Below are positions 35,901-45,134 of a DNA stretch of 64,000 nt, in pieces. Source of the stretch: Palsa-883 sp963826975 (GTDB lineage: Bacteria > Pseudomonadota > Alphaproteobacteria > Acetobacterales > Acetobacteraceae); NCBI GenBank assembly GCA_963826975.1, contig CAWGZJ010000028.1, forward strand, positions 1 through 64,000, read 5' to 3'. How positions within the stretch are numbered: the stretch's first letter is position 1; every line of letters begins with the position of its first letter. The position numbers and the translations under genes are program-made. The notes below the pieces were generated by a model. The model was not told where the DNA came from. It searched no databases and saw nothing but the letters and a program-made list of their open reading frames with translations.

Positions 35901-37334
35901 ATGCTTGACCAGACGCTTGGCTGCCTGGTGCGGGATGCCGCAGCGACGCGGCCGCTATATGCGATCCGGCCGCCGGAATTGGCGGGCTTCCTTGATGGAC
36001 TTCAGCCAGCCCAGGCCAGCTTCGTGCGCCAATCCGGATTTGTTGCATCAGCGCAAGAATTGATGTTGTTGCCGGGGCTGGGGCTGCCGGGACAGGACGG
36101 TGTCGTCGGCGCCGTGCTCGGGCTCGGTGAGGATCAGTCGGCCAATGCCTTCGGCAATCTGGCTTTTCGACTGCCCGAAGCGGTGCCATGGCATCTGGAA
36201 CTCACCGAGGCGGCGCACGAAACCGCGGTCCTCGGCTTCTGTTTGGGTGCCTATCGCTTTGCCAGTTTGAAGCAGTCCACCGAACGCAAGCCGGCACAAC
36301 TGTTGATCCCGGCACAACCCGGGCGCGCGCAGACCGAGGCGCGCGCAATCTGGATGGTGCGTGATCTGATCAACACGCCGGCCAACCTGCTCGGCCCGGT
36401 GGAACTGGCGGATTGCGTCGTGGCGCTCGGCCGGCGTTACGACGCCGCCGTCACGATCCATGAAGGGGCGGCGCTCGACGCGGACTATCCGACGGTTGCC
36501 GCGGTGGGCCGCGGTTCTGCGCGCCCTCCACGTGTGGCTTGCCTGCATTGGGCGGGCAGCGCCGCGCCGCCGGACGCACCGCTTTTGTCGCTGTGCGGCA
36601 AGGGCGTCTGCTTCGACACCGGCGGCTATGACCTGAAGCCATCCGCCGGGATGCTCCGGATGAAGAAGGATATGGGCGGTGCTGCCACGATGCTGGGCCT
36701 TGCCCGGCTGGTGATGGAGGCTGACCTGCCGCTGCGGCTGGCGCTGCGTGTCGGCTGCGTGGAGAATTCCGTATCCGGAACGGCGATGCGGCCGCTCGAT
36801 GTGATACGTACCCGAAGTGGGCGCACGGTCGAGGTGGGCAATACCGACGCCGAGGGGCGGCTGGTGCTGTGCGATCTGCTCGATGATGCCTGCGCGGAAA
36901 CGCCGGCGCTGCTGATCGACGCCGCCACGCTGACCGGCGCGGCGCGGGTGGCGCTTGGACCGGATTTGCCAGCGCTGTTCTGCAACGATGATGATTGGGC
37001 GGCGAATTTGTTGCGCGCCGGCGAAACCCGTCACGATCCGATGTGGCGCCTGCCGCTGTGGTCCGGCTACGCCGCATGGCTGAACAGTCCGATCGCCGAT
37101 CTGAACAATGTGTCCGGGAAGCCACATGCCGGCGCGATTGTCGCGGCGTTGTTCCTCCAACGGTTTGTTACCGCCGGCACGAAATGGGCACATCTCGATC
37201 TCTATGCCTGGAATGATCAAACGCGCCCCGGACGTCCCGAAGGTGGTGAAGCGCAAACGATCCGCGGGTTGTTCACGGCGATCCACGATCATTTCGTGCA
37301 CGCTGGACTTGCTGGTTCCGTCAGGCCCACGTGA
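35901..37334 (+). CDS. Leucyl aminopeptidase family protein (M17)
   Basis: The product is 477 residues, typical for PepA. The di-metal site is complete: LCGKGVCFDTGGYDLKP (232-247), MKKDMGGAATMLGLA, ENSVSGTAMRPLDVIRTRSG and NTDAEGRLVL (314-323). It removes N-terminal residues from peptides in the cytosol; some PepA proteins also bind DNA. The N-terminal domain is divergent. A second PepA is normally encoded elsewhere, so this may be a specialised paralogue. It is not in an operon with its neighbours. Confidence 0.93.
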   Translation: MLDQTLGCLVRDAAATRPLYAIRPPELAGFLDGLQPAQASFVRQSGFVASAQELMLLPGLGLPGQDGVVGAVLGLGEDQSANAFGNLAFRLPEAVPWHLELTEAAHETAVLGFCLGAYRFASLKQSTERKPAQLLIPAQPGRAQTEARAIWMVRDLINTPANLLGPVELADCVVALGRRYDAAVTIHEGAALDADYPTVAAVGRGSARPPRVACLHWAGSAAPPDAPLLSLCGKGVCFDTGGYDLKPSAGMLRMKKDMGGAATMLGLARLVMEADLPLRLALRVGCVENSVSGTAMRPLDVIRTRSGRTVEVGNTDAEGRLVLCDLLDDACAETPALLIDAATLTGAARVALGPDLPALFCNDDDWAANLLRAGETRHDPMWRLPLWSGYAAWLNSPIADLNNVSGKPHAGAIVAALFLQRFVTAGTKWAHLDLYAWNDQTRPGRPEGGEAQTIRGLFTAIHDHFVHAGLAGSVRPT

Positions 37335-37495
37335 CGGGCGGGGAATTGACGCTCGATCCGCTCGGTGGCTCCTGCTGCCGAAATGTCTTGCATTCTGTCA
37401 CAGAAACGACGTAGGACGCCTGTCGTACCAGCTGACCACATTCCAACTCGCGGACAAACCGCGGGCGGTCCGCTGGCATCAAGAAAGGGTTGACC

Positions 37496-37891
37496 ATGGC
37501 AGTTCCTCCAACACCCGACCAACTGGTAGGGATCTTGAAGCACACGACCGTCACACTGGTCCGCCGCGACGGGGCCGATCTGTCGGCGCGCCAACTGGCC
37601 GTCTTTCTGACCTGCTATCTGATGGACGCCGGCCACACGGTCCGCGGTCTGGCCGCCGACCTTAAGGTCTCCAAGCCAGCAATCACGCGCGCGCTCGACC
37701 GCCTGGGCGAACTCGACTTCGCGCGCCGCAAGGTCGATCCGGCCGACCGCCGCAGCGTGCTGGTGCAGCGTACCGTAAAAGGCGCGGCCTTTCTGCGGGA
37801 CCTGCGCTCGATCCTGTCGGAAGCGGCCACGGCCGCACGCAAGGGGCAGACCGCCACGCACGAGCCTGCCAAGCGCGCCGCCCGCGGTTGA
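37496..37891 (+). CDS. MarR-family transcriptional regulator
   Basis: The product is 131 residues. The winged helix is visible at about 35-100: LSARQLAVFLTCYLMDAGHT, VRGLAADLKVSKPAITRALD (recognition helix), RRKVDPADRRSVLVQRT (wing). The tail is basic and Ala-rich. MarR proteins are dimeric repressors that respond to phenolic or oxidant ligands. ATG 37496 is preferred to TTG 37490. It is convergent with the aldo/keto reductase gene, so its own target is unclear. The 161 bp before it contain nothing recognised. Confidence 0.85.
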   Translation: MAVPPTPDQLVGILKHTTVTLVRRDGADLSARQLAVFLTCYLMDAGHTVRGLAADLKVSKPAITRALDRLGELDFARRKVDPADRRSVLVQRTVKGAAFLRDLRSILSEAATAARKGQTATHEPAKRAARG

Positions 37892-37989
37892 CGCAAGCGG
37901 CTGACTCCCACGGCTGACGCAGCAGGCTGACGTACTGGGCTGACGACCGTGGACTGCCCCGGCGGGTCATACGCCGGGTGCCCTGGTTC

Positions 37990-39003
37990 TTATTCAGGCG
38001 TTGGTGCTGCCGCGTGCAGCAGGCCGGCGGCCCGCAAATCTGTCCAAAGTGCTGCGGGAATCGCGTGGTTCATCAACGCCAGATTCCCGGTAAATTCGGC
38101 CGCCGAACGAGGCCCCGGGATGATCGCGGCAACTTGTGGATGCGCCAGCGGGAATTGTAGCGCCGCCGCGGCCAACGGCACGGCGTGACGGTCGCACACC
38201 GCGCGGATCGCGTTGACGCGGCTGACCACGTCCGGCGGTGCAGCCGCATAGTTCCAGGTGTCACGACCCGCCAGGATGCCCGAGTTCAGCGGTCCGCCAA
38301 CCACGATCGAGGTGCCGCGCTCAGCGCATAGCGGCAGCAGGTCGTCCAGTGGCGCCTGCTCCAGCAACGTGTAGCGTCCGGCGAGCAGAAATACGTCCCA
38401 GTCGGCGAACGTAAGGGCTTCCATCAGCACCTCCCGCTCGTTCACGCCGATACCGATCGCACTGACCACGCCTGAGCGCTTCAACTCGTCCAGCGCGCGA
38501 TAGCCGCTGTCCTTCAAGATCCGCATATGGGCGGCGTGCGTTTCGGCGCCGTGCTGATACACGCCGATATCGTGAACATACAGGATGTCGATCTTGGCCA
38601 GCCCAAGACGCTGGTAGCTGTCCTCCACCGAACGCATGACGCCGTCGTAGCTGTAGTCGTAGATCACCTCGAAGGGCATCGGTGCCATGCGGCCGTCGGT
38701 CGCTCCATTGGGCGCTTCGCCGGGCTGTCGGCGTGGGCGCAGCAGTCGGCCGACCTTGGTTGACAGCACCCATTCGTCACGCGGCTGGTCGCGCAGCGCG
38801 TCCCCGACGCGACGTTCGGCCGCGCCCACGCCATAGAACGGCGCCGTATCGACGTAGCGCACGCCGGCGTCCCAGGCCGCGCGCACCATCGCCTCGCCCT
38901 CGGCCTGGGTCACCTTGATCCGGCTGCCGCCCATCGTCGCGGTTCCAAGGCCCAGCTCGGTGACTTCCAGGTCGGTTCGTCCGATCCGTCGCTTTTTCCA
39001 CAT
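37990..39003 (-). CDS. Aldo/keto reductase (aldose/L-fucose dehydrogenase type)
   Basis: The product is 337 residues. The catalytic tetrad is visible: Asp in RYVDTAPFYG, Tyr in the same block, Lys in VLSTKVGRLL and His in IDILYVHDIG. PQVAAIIPGPRSAAEFTGNL is the NADP-binding end. The insertion after GRLLRPR and the motif MRSVEDSYQRLGL fit D-threo-aldose 1-dehydrogenase-like proteins. The start at 39003 follows GAGGGA; the frame upstream to 39078 runs into the dehydratase remnant region. The sugar-acid dehydratase remnant and gene nearby suggest sugar oxidation as the context. Confidence 0.9.
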   Translation of the reverse strand: MWKKRRIGRTDLEVTELGLGTATMGGSRIKVTQAEGEAMVRAAWDAGVRYVDTAPFYGVGAAERRVGDALRDQPRDEWVLSTKVGRLLRPRRQPGEAPNGATDGRMAPMPFEVIYDYSYDGVMRSVEDSYQRLGLAKIDILYVHDIGVYQHGAETHAAHMRILKDSGYRALDELKRSGVVSAIGIGVNEREVLMEALTFADWDVFLLAGRYTLLEQAPLDDLLPLCAERGTSIVVGGPLNSGILAGRDTWNYAAAPPDVVSRVNAIRAVCDRHAVPLAAAALQFPLAHPQVAAIIPGPRSAAEFTGNLALMNHAIPAALWTDLRAAGLLHAAAPTPE

Positions 39004-39126
39004 GGCGGCTGTTCCCTCTGAAAAGGCCCACCGCGCAGCATACAGCATCGGACCGGTTGCACCCACATGCGCGCCCATCTACCAAGCGCCGCCGGGTGAA
39101 CCGGTCGCGCGCCCATCGGGTGCCTC

Positions 39127-39237
39127 GGCCCGTTCTGGCAGGAACGGCTGGTGCGCCAGATAGATATCTATCCGGAATATCACGCGCGAGATGATTTCGT
39201 CGGCGACACCCACCGGAGCAACGCGGCCATGCGGTGA
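39127..39237 (+). pseudogene. Truncated remnant of an enolase-superfamily dehydratase
   Basis: Translation from 39127 gives GPFWQERLVRQIDIYPEYHA then RDDFVGD and a stop at 39237. This matches residues ~16-40 of the intact enzyme encoded at 41081 (GPFWEERLVRPIDIYPEYRL, RDDFEGG). DNA identity over about 85 bp is high, with mostly third-position changes. Only this N-terminal piece remains, between the aldo/keto reductase and LysR genes. It is a decayed duplicate, 1.9 kb from the intact gene. Confidence 0.8.
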
Positions 39238-39263
39238 ACAACACAGGCCAGGGGCTGATTTGA

Positions 39264-40250
39264 TCAGACACAGGCGGCAGAGAATTCCGACACCTCGCCC
39301 GCTTCCCGAAGCGGTTCGGATCCCGCTTGGGTGCCGACCTCGCGATTCAACGAGGCCATGACGAAGTCGATGAACTTCCTCACCTTCGCCGGCACGTAGT
39401 TCCTCGATACATAATACACATACAGGGGGAATCGCTCATCGGGCCAGTCGGGAAAAAGGTTGACCAACGCCCCGGCGCGCAGGTGCTGCTCAAGCCCAAG
39501 ATTTATGACCTGGGCGATCCCGAGCCCAGCGAGGCAGACGCCAAGCTTCGTGCCGGAATCCGTAACCGTCAGCCGTCCATTCACAGCGACAGACACCATC
39601 TCGTTGCCTCGCCGGAACTCCCAGTCGAAGGGGCGGCCGGTGGCGGTGTCGATGGCGTGGATGCACTCGTGGCCCTCGCTCGCGAGATCGTCCGGGTGCC
39701 TCGGCTTGCCGTGGCGGGCGATGTAGGCTGGTGAAGCAACGGTCAGGATGCGTGCGTCGAGCAGGCGGCGGGAGATCAGCGCCGAGGGGGACGGCTCGCC
39801 GAACCGGATCGCCAGATCGAAGCCGTCGCTGACAAGATCTCCGATCCGGCCACGGGTTTCGAGGCGCAGCTCCATCATTGGGTTGCATAACAGGAACTCG
39901 CTGAGCTTCGGAGCGAGCACCATGCGCGAGAACAGCGGGTCGACGTTGACCCTGAGGCGTCCACGGACCAAATCCCGCGATCTGGAGGTTTCCGCCGCGG
40001 CCTCGCCGATCCCGGCCAGGTGCCGAACGACCCGCTCGTAGAGGCCCCGCCCCTCGTCGGTCAGGGTCACCGCGCGGCTCGTTCGGTCCAGCAGTCTGGC
40101 GCCAAGGCGGGCCTCGAGCTTCGCGATCGCACGGCTGACGCCGGACTGCGTCATGCCCAGGCGTTCGGCGGCGCGGCCGAAGCTGCTTGCGTCGGCAACC
40201 GCAACGAGAACCATGAGACCGCCGACAAGTCTGCCGTCAATCTCGTCCAT
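39264..40250 (-). CDS. LysR-family transcriptional regulator
   Basis: The product is 328 residues. The N-terminal HTH reads MVLVAVADASSFGRAAERLG, MTQSGVSRAIAKLEARLGAR and LLDRTSRAVTLTDEGRGLYE; the effector domain follows from residue 90 (RGRLRVNVDPLFSRMVL). Start 40250 is the family-typical one. It is divergent from the NTF2-like gene at 40542; the 291 bp between them probably contain its binding site, though I saw no clear T-N11-A palindrome. LysR proteins usually regulate the divergent gene. Confidence 0.9.
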   Translation of the reverse strand: MDEIDGRLVGGLMVLVAVADASSFGRAAERLGMTQSGVSRAIAKLEARLGARLLDRTSRAVTLTDEGRGLYERVVRHLAGIGEAAAETSRSRDLVRGRLRVNVDPLFSRMVLAPKLSEFLLCNPMMELRLETRGRIGDLVSDGFDLAIRFGEPSPSALISRRLLDARILTVASPAYIARHGKPRHPDDLASEGHECIHAIDTATGRPFDWEFRRGNEMVSVAVNGRLTVTDSGTKLGVCLAGLGIAQVINLGLEQHLRAGALVNLFPDWPDERFPLYVYYVSRNYVPAKVRKFIDFVMASLNREVGTQAGSEPLREAGEVSEFSAACV

Positions 40251-40541
40251 GACTGATGTCTCCCAGTCATTCAAGCGATGACACCCGAACGATGGCACCA
40301 GGTTTCTGCTTAGGCCACTATCGGCACAGGCAATCGGGATTGGAAGTCAAAGTCGACAGAAGGCAGAGACATCACCTGTACAAGCACAAGAGCCTTTCGG
40401 TGCCGCCGGGGCACACCCCCGTATCGCACGGAAACATCGACCGCTCTGCCTGCTTCCGAAAGCCCCAGACGCAGCCGCGAACCTGCAGCCGGTCAGCCGC
40501 GGACCCCGCCCGCCAGACACACCCCGCAAAGGAGAATTGCC

Positions 40542-40928
40542 ATGGAACGCAGCACAGCCAGCGCCCTGCCCGCGATCGAAGCCTACCTTGACCTTATGTA
40601 CGACGCCGACAACTCGCAATTTCCCAAGGTCTTCCATGAGCTTTGCCAGGTCCACGGCATGCGGGATGGCAAGCTGATGGCATGGTCGGCTGCTGAATTC
40701 CGGAAACTTGTGCAGAGCCGTCCGTCCCCGGCCTCGACCGGATCCCCTCGCCATCAGGAGATCATTCGCGTGGATGAGATCTCGCCCGACGTGGCCGCGG
40801 CCAAGGTGCGGGTCAGGATCGGGCAGACCTGTTTCTTGGACCACCTGATCCTCCACAGGATCGACGGGACATGGCTCGTCACGTCGAAGGCATTCCACGT
40901 CGAGCAGGTTCTGCCGCCGGGATCATAG
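40542..40928 (+). CDS. NTF2-like (lumazine-binding-like/SnoaL-type) small protein
   Basis: The product is 128 residues. The cone-shaped NTF2 fold is suggested by AIEAYLDLMYDADNSQFPKV, MAWSAAEFRKLVQSRPSPAS, the strands EIIRVDEISPDVAAAKVRVR and the end DHLILHRIDGTWLVTSKAFH. Relatives are labelled nuclear transport factor 2 family or putative lumazine-binding; enzymatic roles are rarely shown. AAGGAG at 40527 sets the start. It is divergent from a LysR gene and is followed by a strong hairpin terminator, so it is a single-gene transcript probably controlled by that regulator. Confidence 0.8.
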   Translation: MERSTASALPAIEAYLDLMYDADNSQFPKVFHELCQVHGMRDGKLMAWSAAEFRKLVQSRPSPASTGSPRHQEIIRVDEISPDVAAAKVRVRIGQTCFLDHLILHRIDGTWLVTSKAFHVEQVLPPGS

Positions 40929-40937
40929 TCCAGCGCG

Positions 40938-40965
40938 CGGCTGACCGGCATACGCCGGTCAGCCG
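40938..40965 (+). terminator. Strong hairpin terminator after the NTF2-like gene
   Basis: CGGCTGACCGGC pairs perfectly with GCCGGTCAGCCG across a 4-nt loop (ATAC), starting 9 bases after the stop. No long T-run follows, but stem strength and position favour a transcript end. Confidence 0.65.
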
Positions 40966-41011
40966 CCCGCGACCCGGGGCTTGAGGGAATTTGCCCTGCG
41001 CGCGTCCCCCT

Positions 41012-41027
41012 TGGCACACGGCCCGCT
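41012..41027 (+). promoter_or_regulatory. Possible sigma-54 promoter for the dehydratase gene
   Basis: TGGCAC-ACGGC-CCGCT has a perfect -24 element and the GC of the -12 element at correct spacing, but CC replaces TT. It lies 54 bp before the start at 41081. Confidence 0.35.
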
Positions 41028-41080
41028 CCCGGACGATCATGGCGTTCGACCGTCATCAAACTCTGGGGAGTAAGCGCCAC

Positions 41081-42274
41081 ATGCGGATCACCGCAGTCCG
41101 GGTCCTTGAAGTGCGCGGAGCGATGCAAACCGACGGCCCGTTCTGGGAAGAACGGCTGGTGCGGCCGATCGATATCTACCCGGAATATCGCCTGCGCGAT
41201 GATTTCGAAGGCGGCATCCAGACCGACACCACGCACTTCGCCCTGGTGCAGTATTTCACCCGCATCGAGACTGATGCCGGCCTCATCGGCATCGCCGGCC
41301 CGCTGCCCGAGATGGTGGCAACCTTCGTCGCCAAGCGGCTGCGGCCGATCCTGCTCGGCCAGGACCCGATCGCGCATGAAAAGCTGTGGGATCAGATGCA
41401 CCGCATCATGGTGCACGGGCGCCAAGGCGACGCGATGCTGGCGATCAGCGCGATCGATTGCGCGCTGTGGGACCTTAAGGGCCGCTGGCTCGACCAGCCG
41501 GTGTATCGCCTGATCGGCGGCCCCACGCGCGATCAGATGCCCTGCTACGCGTCCATGCTTGGCTTCGCCGTACGCGATCTCGGCCGCGTCCGGGCGCGCG
41601 CCGCGGAGTACCAGGCGCTCGGCTACCGCGCGCAGAAATGGTTCTTCCGTCACGGGCCGATGAGCGGGCCGCAGGGGATGCGCGACAACGTCGCCCTGGT
41701 CCGCACGCTGCGCGAGACGCTCGGCGACGAAGCCGACATCATGCTGGATTGCTGGCAGTCGTTCGACCCGATCTATGCGATCGAACTGGCCGAGCGCATC
41801 GTGGAGTACCGCCCGCGCTGGCTGGAAGAATGCGTGATGCCGGACCGCATCGACAGCTACCGCAAGGTCAAGGACGGCACCTCAATCCCGCTATCCGGTG
41901 CCGAGCACGAATACACGCGCTGGGGTTTCAAGCGGTTCATCGACGCCGACGCGCTGGATATCCTGCAGCCGGACATATACTGGGCCGGCGGGCTGAGCGA
42001 GACGCTGAAGATCGCCGCCTATGCCTCGGTGCACGACCTGATGGTGATCCCGCACGGCCATTCGACGCCGGTCAACCTGCATTTCTCGCTGGCGCAATCG
42101 CCGCTGCTGACGCCGTTGCAGGAATATCTGGTGAAGTGGAACACCATCAACCAGCACTTCCTGGCGCATCCGGTTGTGCCGGATGGCGGGGTGCTGCGTC
42201 CGCCAAGCCACCCCGGACTGGGCATGGATCTCGACCCCGGCAAGATCGAGCGGCAGACGGAGGTGATGGTCTGA
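41081..42274 (+). CDS. Mandelate racemase/muconate lactonizing enzyme-family (enolase superfamily) protein
   Basis: The product is 397 residues. The barrel motifs are visible: the catalytic-base region AQKWFFRHGPM, metal ligands DIMLDCWQSFDP (Asp), WLEECVMPD (Glu) and LSGAEHEYTRWG (Glu), and the His in VIPHGHSTPVNLHFSLAQ. The pattern is closest to sugar-acid dehydratases and related L-rhamnonate or galactarolactone enzymes; the exact acid is not clear. GGGGAG at 41064-41069 sets the start. A 111-bp remnant of a relative lies at 39127. An aldo/keto reductase nearby could supply the sugar lactone. Confidence 0.9.
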   Translation: MRITAVRVLEVRGAMQTDGPFWEERLVRPIDIYPEYRLRDDFEGGIQTDTTHFALVQYFTRIETDAGLIGIAGPLPEMVATFVAKRLRPILLGQDPIAHEKLWDQMHRIMVHGRQGDAMLAISAIDCALWDLKGRWLDQPVYRLIGGPTRDQMPCYASMLGFAVRDLGRVRARAAEYQALGYRAQKWFFRHGPMSGPQGMRDNVALVRTLRETLGDEADIMLDCWQSFDPIYAIELAERIVEYRPRWLEECVMPDRIDSYRKVKDGTSIPLSGAEHEYTRWGFKRFIDADALDILQPDIYWAGGLSETLKIAAYASVHDLMVIPHGHSTPVNLHFSLAQSPLLTPLQEYLVKWNTINQHFLAHPVVPDGGVLRPPSHPGLGMDLDPGKIERQTEVMV

Positions 42275-42510
42275 GGCGCCCAACGAAGATCACCGCGGAG
42301 CGCGCGGAAACGGCTTACGTCGCATGGCGGCATCGCCCGGACTGCGCACCTCGCCCGCGCTGGCAGGAAAAGTCGGGACACGCAGCGTGGCGGGTGAGGG
42401 TGCGCGCAGCCGCCCCATTTTCCAACTCATATTGCGCTCGTTCGTTGCCAAAAACGATCTCGGACAAACCGCGCCGAGATCATGACTCTCCTCAACCAAA
42501 GGAACCCTTG

Positions 42511-42847
42511 ATGGAGTGGCTTCAGTATACGTCCTACGTCCTCGGCGGTGCCTTCCTCACGAACGCCGTTCCGCATTTTGTCAGCGGCGTGATGGGGCGG
42601 CCGTTTCAAAGCCCCTTCGCGAAACCGCCTGGCAAGGGCCTGTCCTCTTCGACGGTGAACGTGCTTTGGGGCTTTCTCAACGCCGTCGTCGGATATCTTC
42701 TCATATACCGCATGCCAAAGCTTCGATCCGCGCTCGGCGGCCGACGTCGCTGCTTTGGGATCGGGCGTTCTTCTGATGGGCATCATGCTGGCGCGCACGT
42801 TTGGCCGACTGCACGGCGGCACCCCCCGGAAGGCGCACGAGCCGTAG
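42511..42847 (+). pseudogene. Small conserved membrane protein, one-base frameshift
   Basis: ATG 42511 begins MEWLQYTSYVLGGAFLTNAV and PHFVSGVMGRPFQSPFAKPP, then a hydrophobic segment NVLWGFLNAVVGYLLIYR. At about 42711-42719 one surplus base shifts the frame; the next frame gives SFDPRSAADVAALGSGVLLM and GIMLARTFGRLHGG to a stop at 42847. Repaired, it is about 111 residues with two or three membrane spans, a type found widely as a hypothetical protein. No function is known to me. Unrepaired, the first frame runs to 42918 with no further resemblance. Confidence 0.7.
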
Positions 42848-42980
42848 CGATGCCGTTTCAGCGCGCATTCCCGCGGCCTGCTTTGGCGAACTGCTTTGCG
42901 GGCGATGCCGGGCCGTAGCTCCCCCGCCCAGCGCCCCGCGCCCTTCCCCCCGTCACCCAGTGTGCTAAAGCCCGCGCCCC

Positions 42981-43937
42981 ATGCGCCATTTCCTGGACTT
43001 CGAGAAACCGATCGCCGAGCTGGAAAGCAAGATCGAGGAACTCCGGCGCATGTCGGAGCCCGACGGCATAAATATCGCCGAGGAAGTATCGCGCCTCTCC
43101 GAAAAGGCCGATCGCCAATTGCGCACGACCTACGCCAGGTTGACCGCCTGGCAGAAGACCCAGGTCGCGCGCCACCCCGACCGACCCAGGGCTCTATCCT
43201 ACATAGCTGCGCTGATCACCGAATTCACCCCGCTCGCCGGCGACCGCGCGTTCGCCGACGATGCCGCGGTAATCGGCGGCATGGGCCGGTTTCGCGGCCG
43301 ATCGGTGGTCGTGTTGGCCACCGAGAAAGGTTCCGACACCAACTCCCGCATAAAGCACAATTTCGGCATGGCACGGCCCGAGGGCTACCGCAAGGCGCGC
43401 CGCCTGATCGAGTTGGCCGGCCGGTTCGGCCTGCCGCTGCTGAGCTTCGTCGATACCTCCGGCGCTTACCCTGGGATCGACGCCGAGGCGCGGGGCCAGG
43501 CGGAGGCGATCGCTCGCTCAATCGAGGCCTGCCTGGAAGCCCCGGTTCCCGTCATCGCCACCATCATCGGCGAGGGCGGTTCCGGTGGCGCCATCGCATT
43601 GGCCGCCGGTGACTGTGTGCTGATGCTGGAGCATGCGATTTATTCCGTGATCCCGCCGGAGGGCTGCGCGGCCATCCTGTGGCGCGACCAGGCGCAGGCG
43701 GCGACCGCAGCGGAGGCGCTGCGGCTCACCGCCGACGATCTGAAGCGGATGCGCCTGATCGACACGGTAATACCCGAACCGCTGGGCGGGGCGCAACGCG
43801 ACCCTGCCGCCGCGATCGCCGCGGTCGGCGATGCGCTGGTTGGCGCCCTGGCACCGCTCCTCGGTCTGGACGGCGCGGTCCTGCGCGCACGCCGGCGAGA
43901 GAAGTTCCTGGACATGGGGCGGGAAGGGATCGGGTAA
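42981..43937 (+). CDS. accA: Acetyl-CoA carboxylase carboxyltransferase subunit alpha
   Basis: The product is 318 residues, the normal AccA length. It opens FLDFEKPIAELESKIEELRR and has ARHPDRPRALSYI, EKGSDTNSRIKHNFGMARPE, PLLSFVDTSGAYPGIDAEARGQ and the oxyanion region GEGGSGGAIALAAGD, then EHAIYSVIPPEGCAAILW. With AccD it transfers CO2 from carboxybiotin to acetyl-CoA, making malonyl-CoA for fatty acid synthesis. It is essential. It stands alone here, as is common. The 80-bp gap upstream holds the promoter or a short leader. Confidence 0.97.
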   Translation: MRHFLDFEKPIAELESKIEELRRMSEPDGINIAEEVSRLSEKADRQLRTTYARLTAWQKTQVARHPDRPRALSYIAALITEFTPLAGDRAFADDAAVIGGMGRFRGRSVVVLATEKGSDTNSRIKHNFGMARPEGYRKARRLIELAGRFGLPLLSFVDTSGAYPGIDAEARGQAEAIARSIEACLEAPVPVIATIIGEGGSGGAIALAAGDCVLMLEHAIYSVIPPEGCAAILWRDQAQAATAAEALRLTADDLKRMRLIDTVIPEPLGGAQRDPAAAIAAVGDALVGALAPLLGLDGAVLRARRREKFLDMGREGIG

Positions 43938-44093
43938 TCCGGGGGGTAGGGGGAGGGATCGGCGCCAGCGGCCCGCCCTGACGCCGACGGTTCAAACCCG
44001 GCCACAACACCGAAGGGGGTGAATTTCCCGCCGCATCGCTCTAACCTCCCACCGACCGGTCCGCGTTCCAGGCCCGCCCGGAGGTACGTCCCA

Positions 44094-45134
44094 ATGAACG
44101 ACACCACACCCGCCCTGCGCCAGCACTTCTACGACCAGCTCGGCCCGCACAACCTCGCCCCGCTGTGGGAGCGTCTGCACACCCTGGTGACCCGCGCGCC
44201 GACCACGCCGGCCATCCCGGTACTGTGGGACTACGACAACGTCGTGCGCCCCTACCTGATGCAGGCCGGCAGCCTGATCACCGCGAAGGAGGCCGAGCGC
44301 CGCGTGCTGATCCTGGAGAACCCCGGGCTGCAAGGTCACACCTCGGTCACTCACGCGCTGTTCGCCGGCATGCAACTCATCCTTCCCGGCGAGGTCGCGC
44401 CCGCCCACCGCCACGCCCAGTCCGCGTTGCGCTTCGTCATCGAGGGGCGCGGCGCCTACACCGCGGTGGAAGGCGAACGCGCGCTGATGGAGCCAGGCGA
44501 CTTCATCATCACGCCAAGCTGGACCTGGCACGATCACGGCAACGAGGCCGACGCGCCAGTGGTATGGCTGGACGGGTTGGACATCCCGATCATCCGCCTG
44601 TTGGACGTCAGCTTCGCCGAGCCGGCCAACGCCGAAAGCCAGGCCGAGACCCGCCCGCAAGGCGACAGCTTGGCCCGATACGGTGCCAACATGCTGCCGG
44701 TCGACTGGAAGCCGACCACGAAGAGCTCCCCGGTGTTCGCCTATCCCTACGCCCGCACGCGCGAGGCACTGGCGACGCTCGCGCGCAACGGCGACCCCGA
44801 CCCGTGCCACGGCCACAAGCTGCGCTACGCCAACCCCGCCACCGGCGATCACGCCATGCCGACGATTGGCGCCTGCATGCAGGTGTTGCCGGCCGGGTTC
44901 GATACCGCGCCGTATCGCTGCACCGACGGCACGGTCTATGTCGCGGTCGAGGGCACCGGCGAAACGATCGTCGGCGACACGGTGTTCCACTGGAAGCCGC
45001 GCGATGTATTCGTCGTGCCGAGTTGGCACCGGCATCACCACCGCCCCGATGGGGAAGCCGTGCTGTTCAGCTTCTCCGACCGCCCCGTGCAGGAAAAGCT
45101 CGGCTTGTGGCGTGAGGAAAGGGGCCACGCCTGA
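44094..45134 (+). CDS. Gentisate 1,2-dioxygenase-family bicupin
   Basis: The product is 346 residues. Two cupin barrels are visible; the first has LPGEVAPAHRHAQSALRFVI (Fe ligands His-x-His) with EGRGAYTAVEGERALMEPGD and FIITPSWTWHDHGN. The second has VYVAVEGTGETIVGD and VFVVPSWHRHHH. Gentisate dioxygenase opens 2,5-dihydroxybenzoate to maleylpyruvate. The usual partner genes, maleylpyruvate isomerase and fumarylpyruvate hydrolase, are absent, so a related ring-cleavage role such as salicylate is possible. GGAGG at 44080 sets the start. The stop overlaps the next gene by one base. Confidence 0.9.
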   Translation: MNDTTPALRQHFYDQLGPHNLAPLWERLHTLVTRAPTTPAIPVLWDYDNVVRPYLMQAGSLITAKEAERRVLILENPGLQGHTSVTHALFAGMQLILPGEVAPAHRHAQSALRFVIEGRGAYTAVEGERALMEPGDFIITPSWTWHDHGNEADAPVVWLDGLDIPIIRLLDVSFAEPANAESQAETRPQGDSLARYGANMLPVDWKPTTKSSPVFAYPYARTREALATLARNGDPDPCHGHKLRYANPATGDHAMPTIGACMQVLPAGFDTAPYRCTDGTVYVAVEGTGETIVGDTVFHWKPRDVFVVPSWHRHHHRPDGEAVLFSFSDRPVQEKLGLWREERGHA

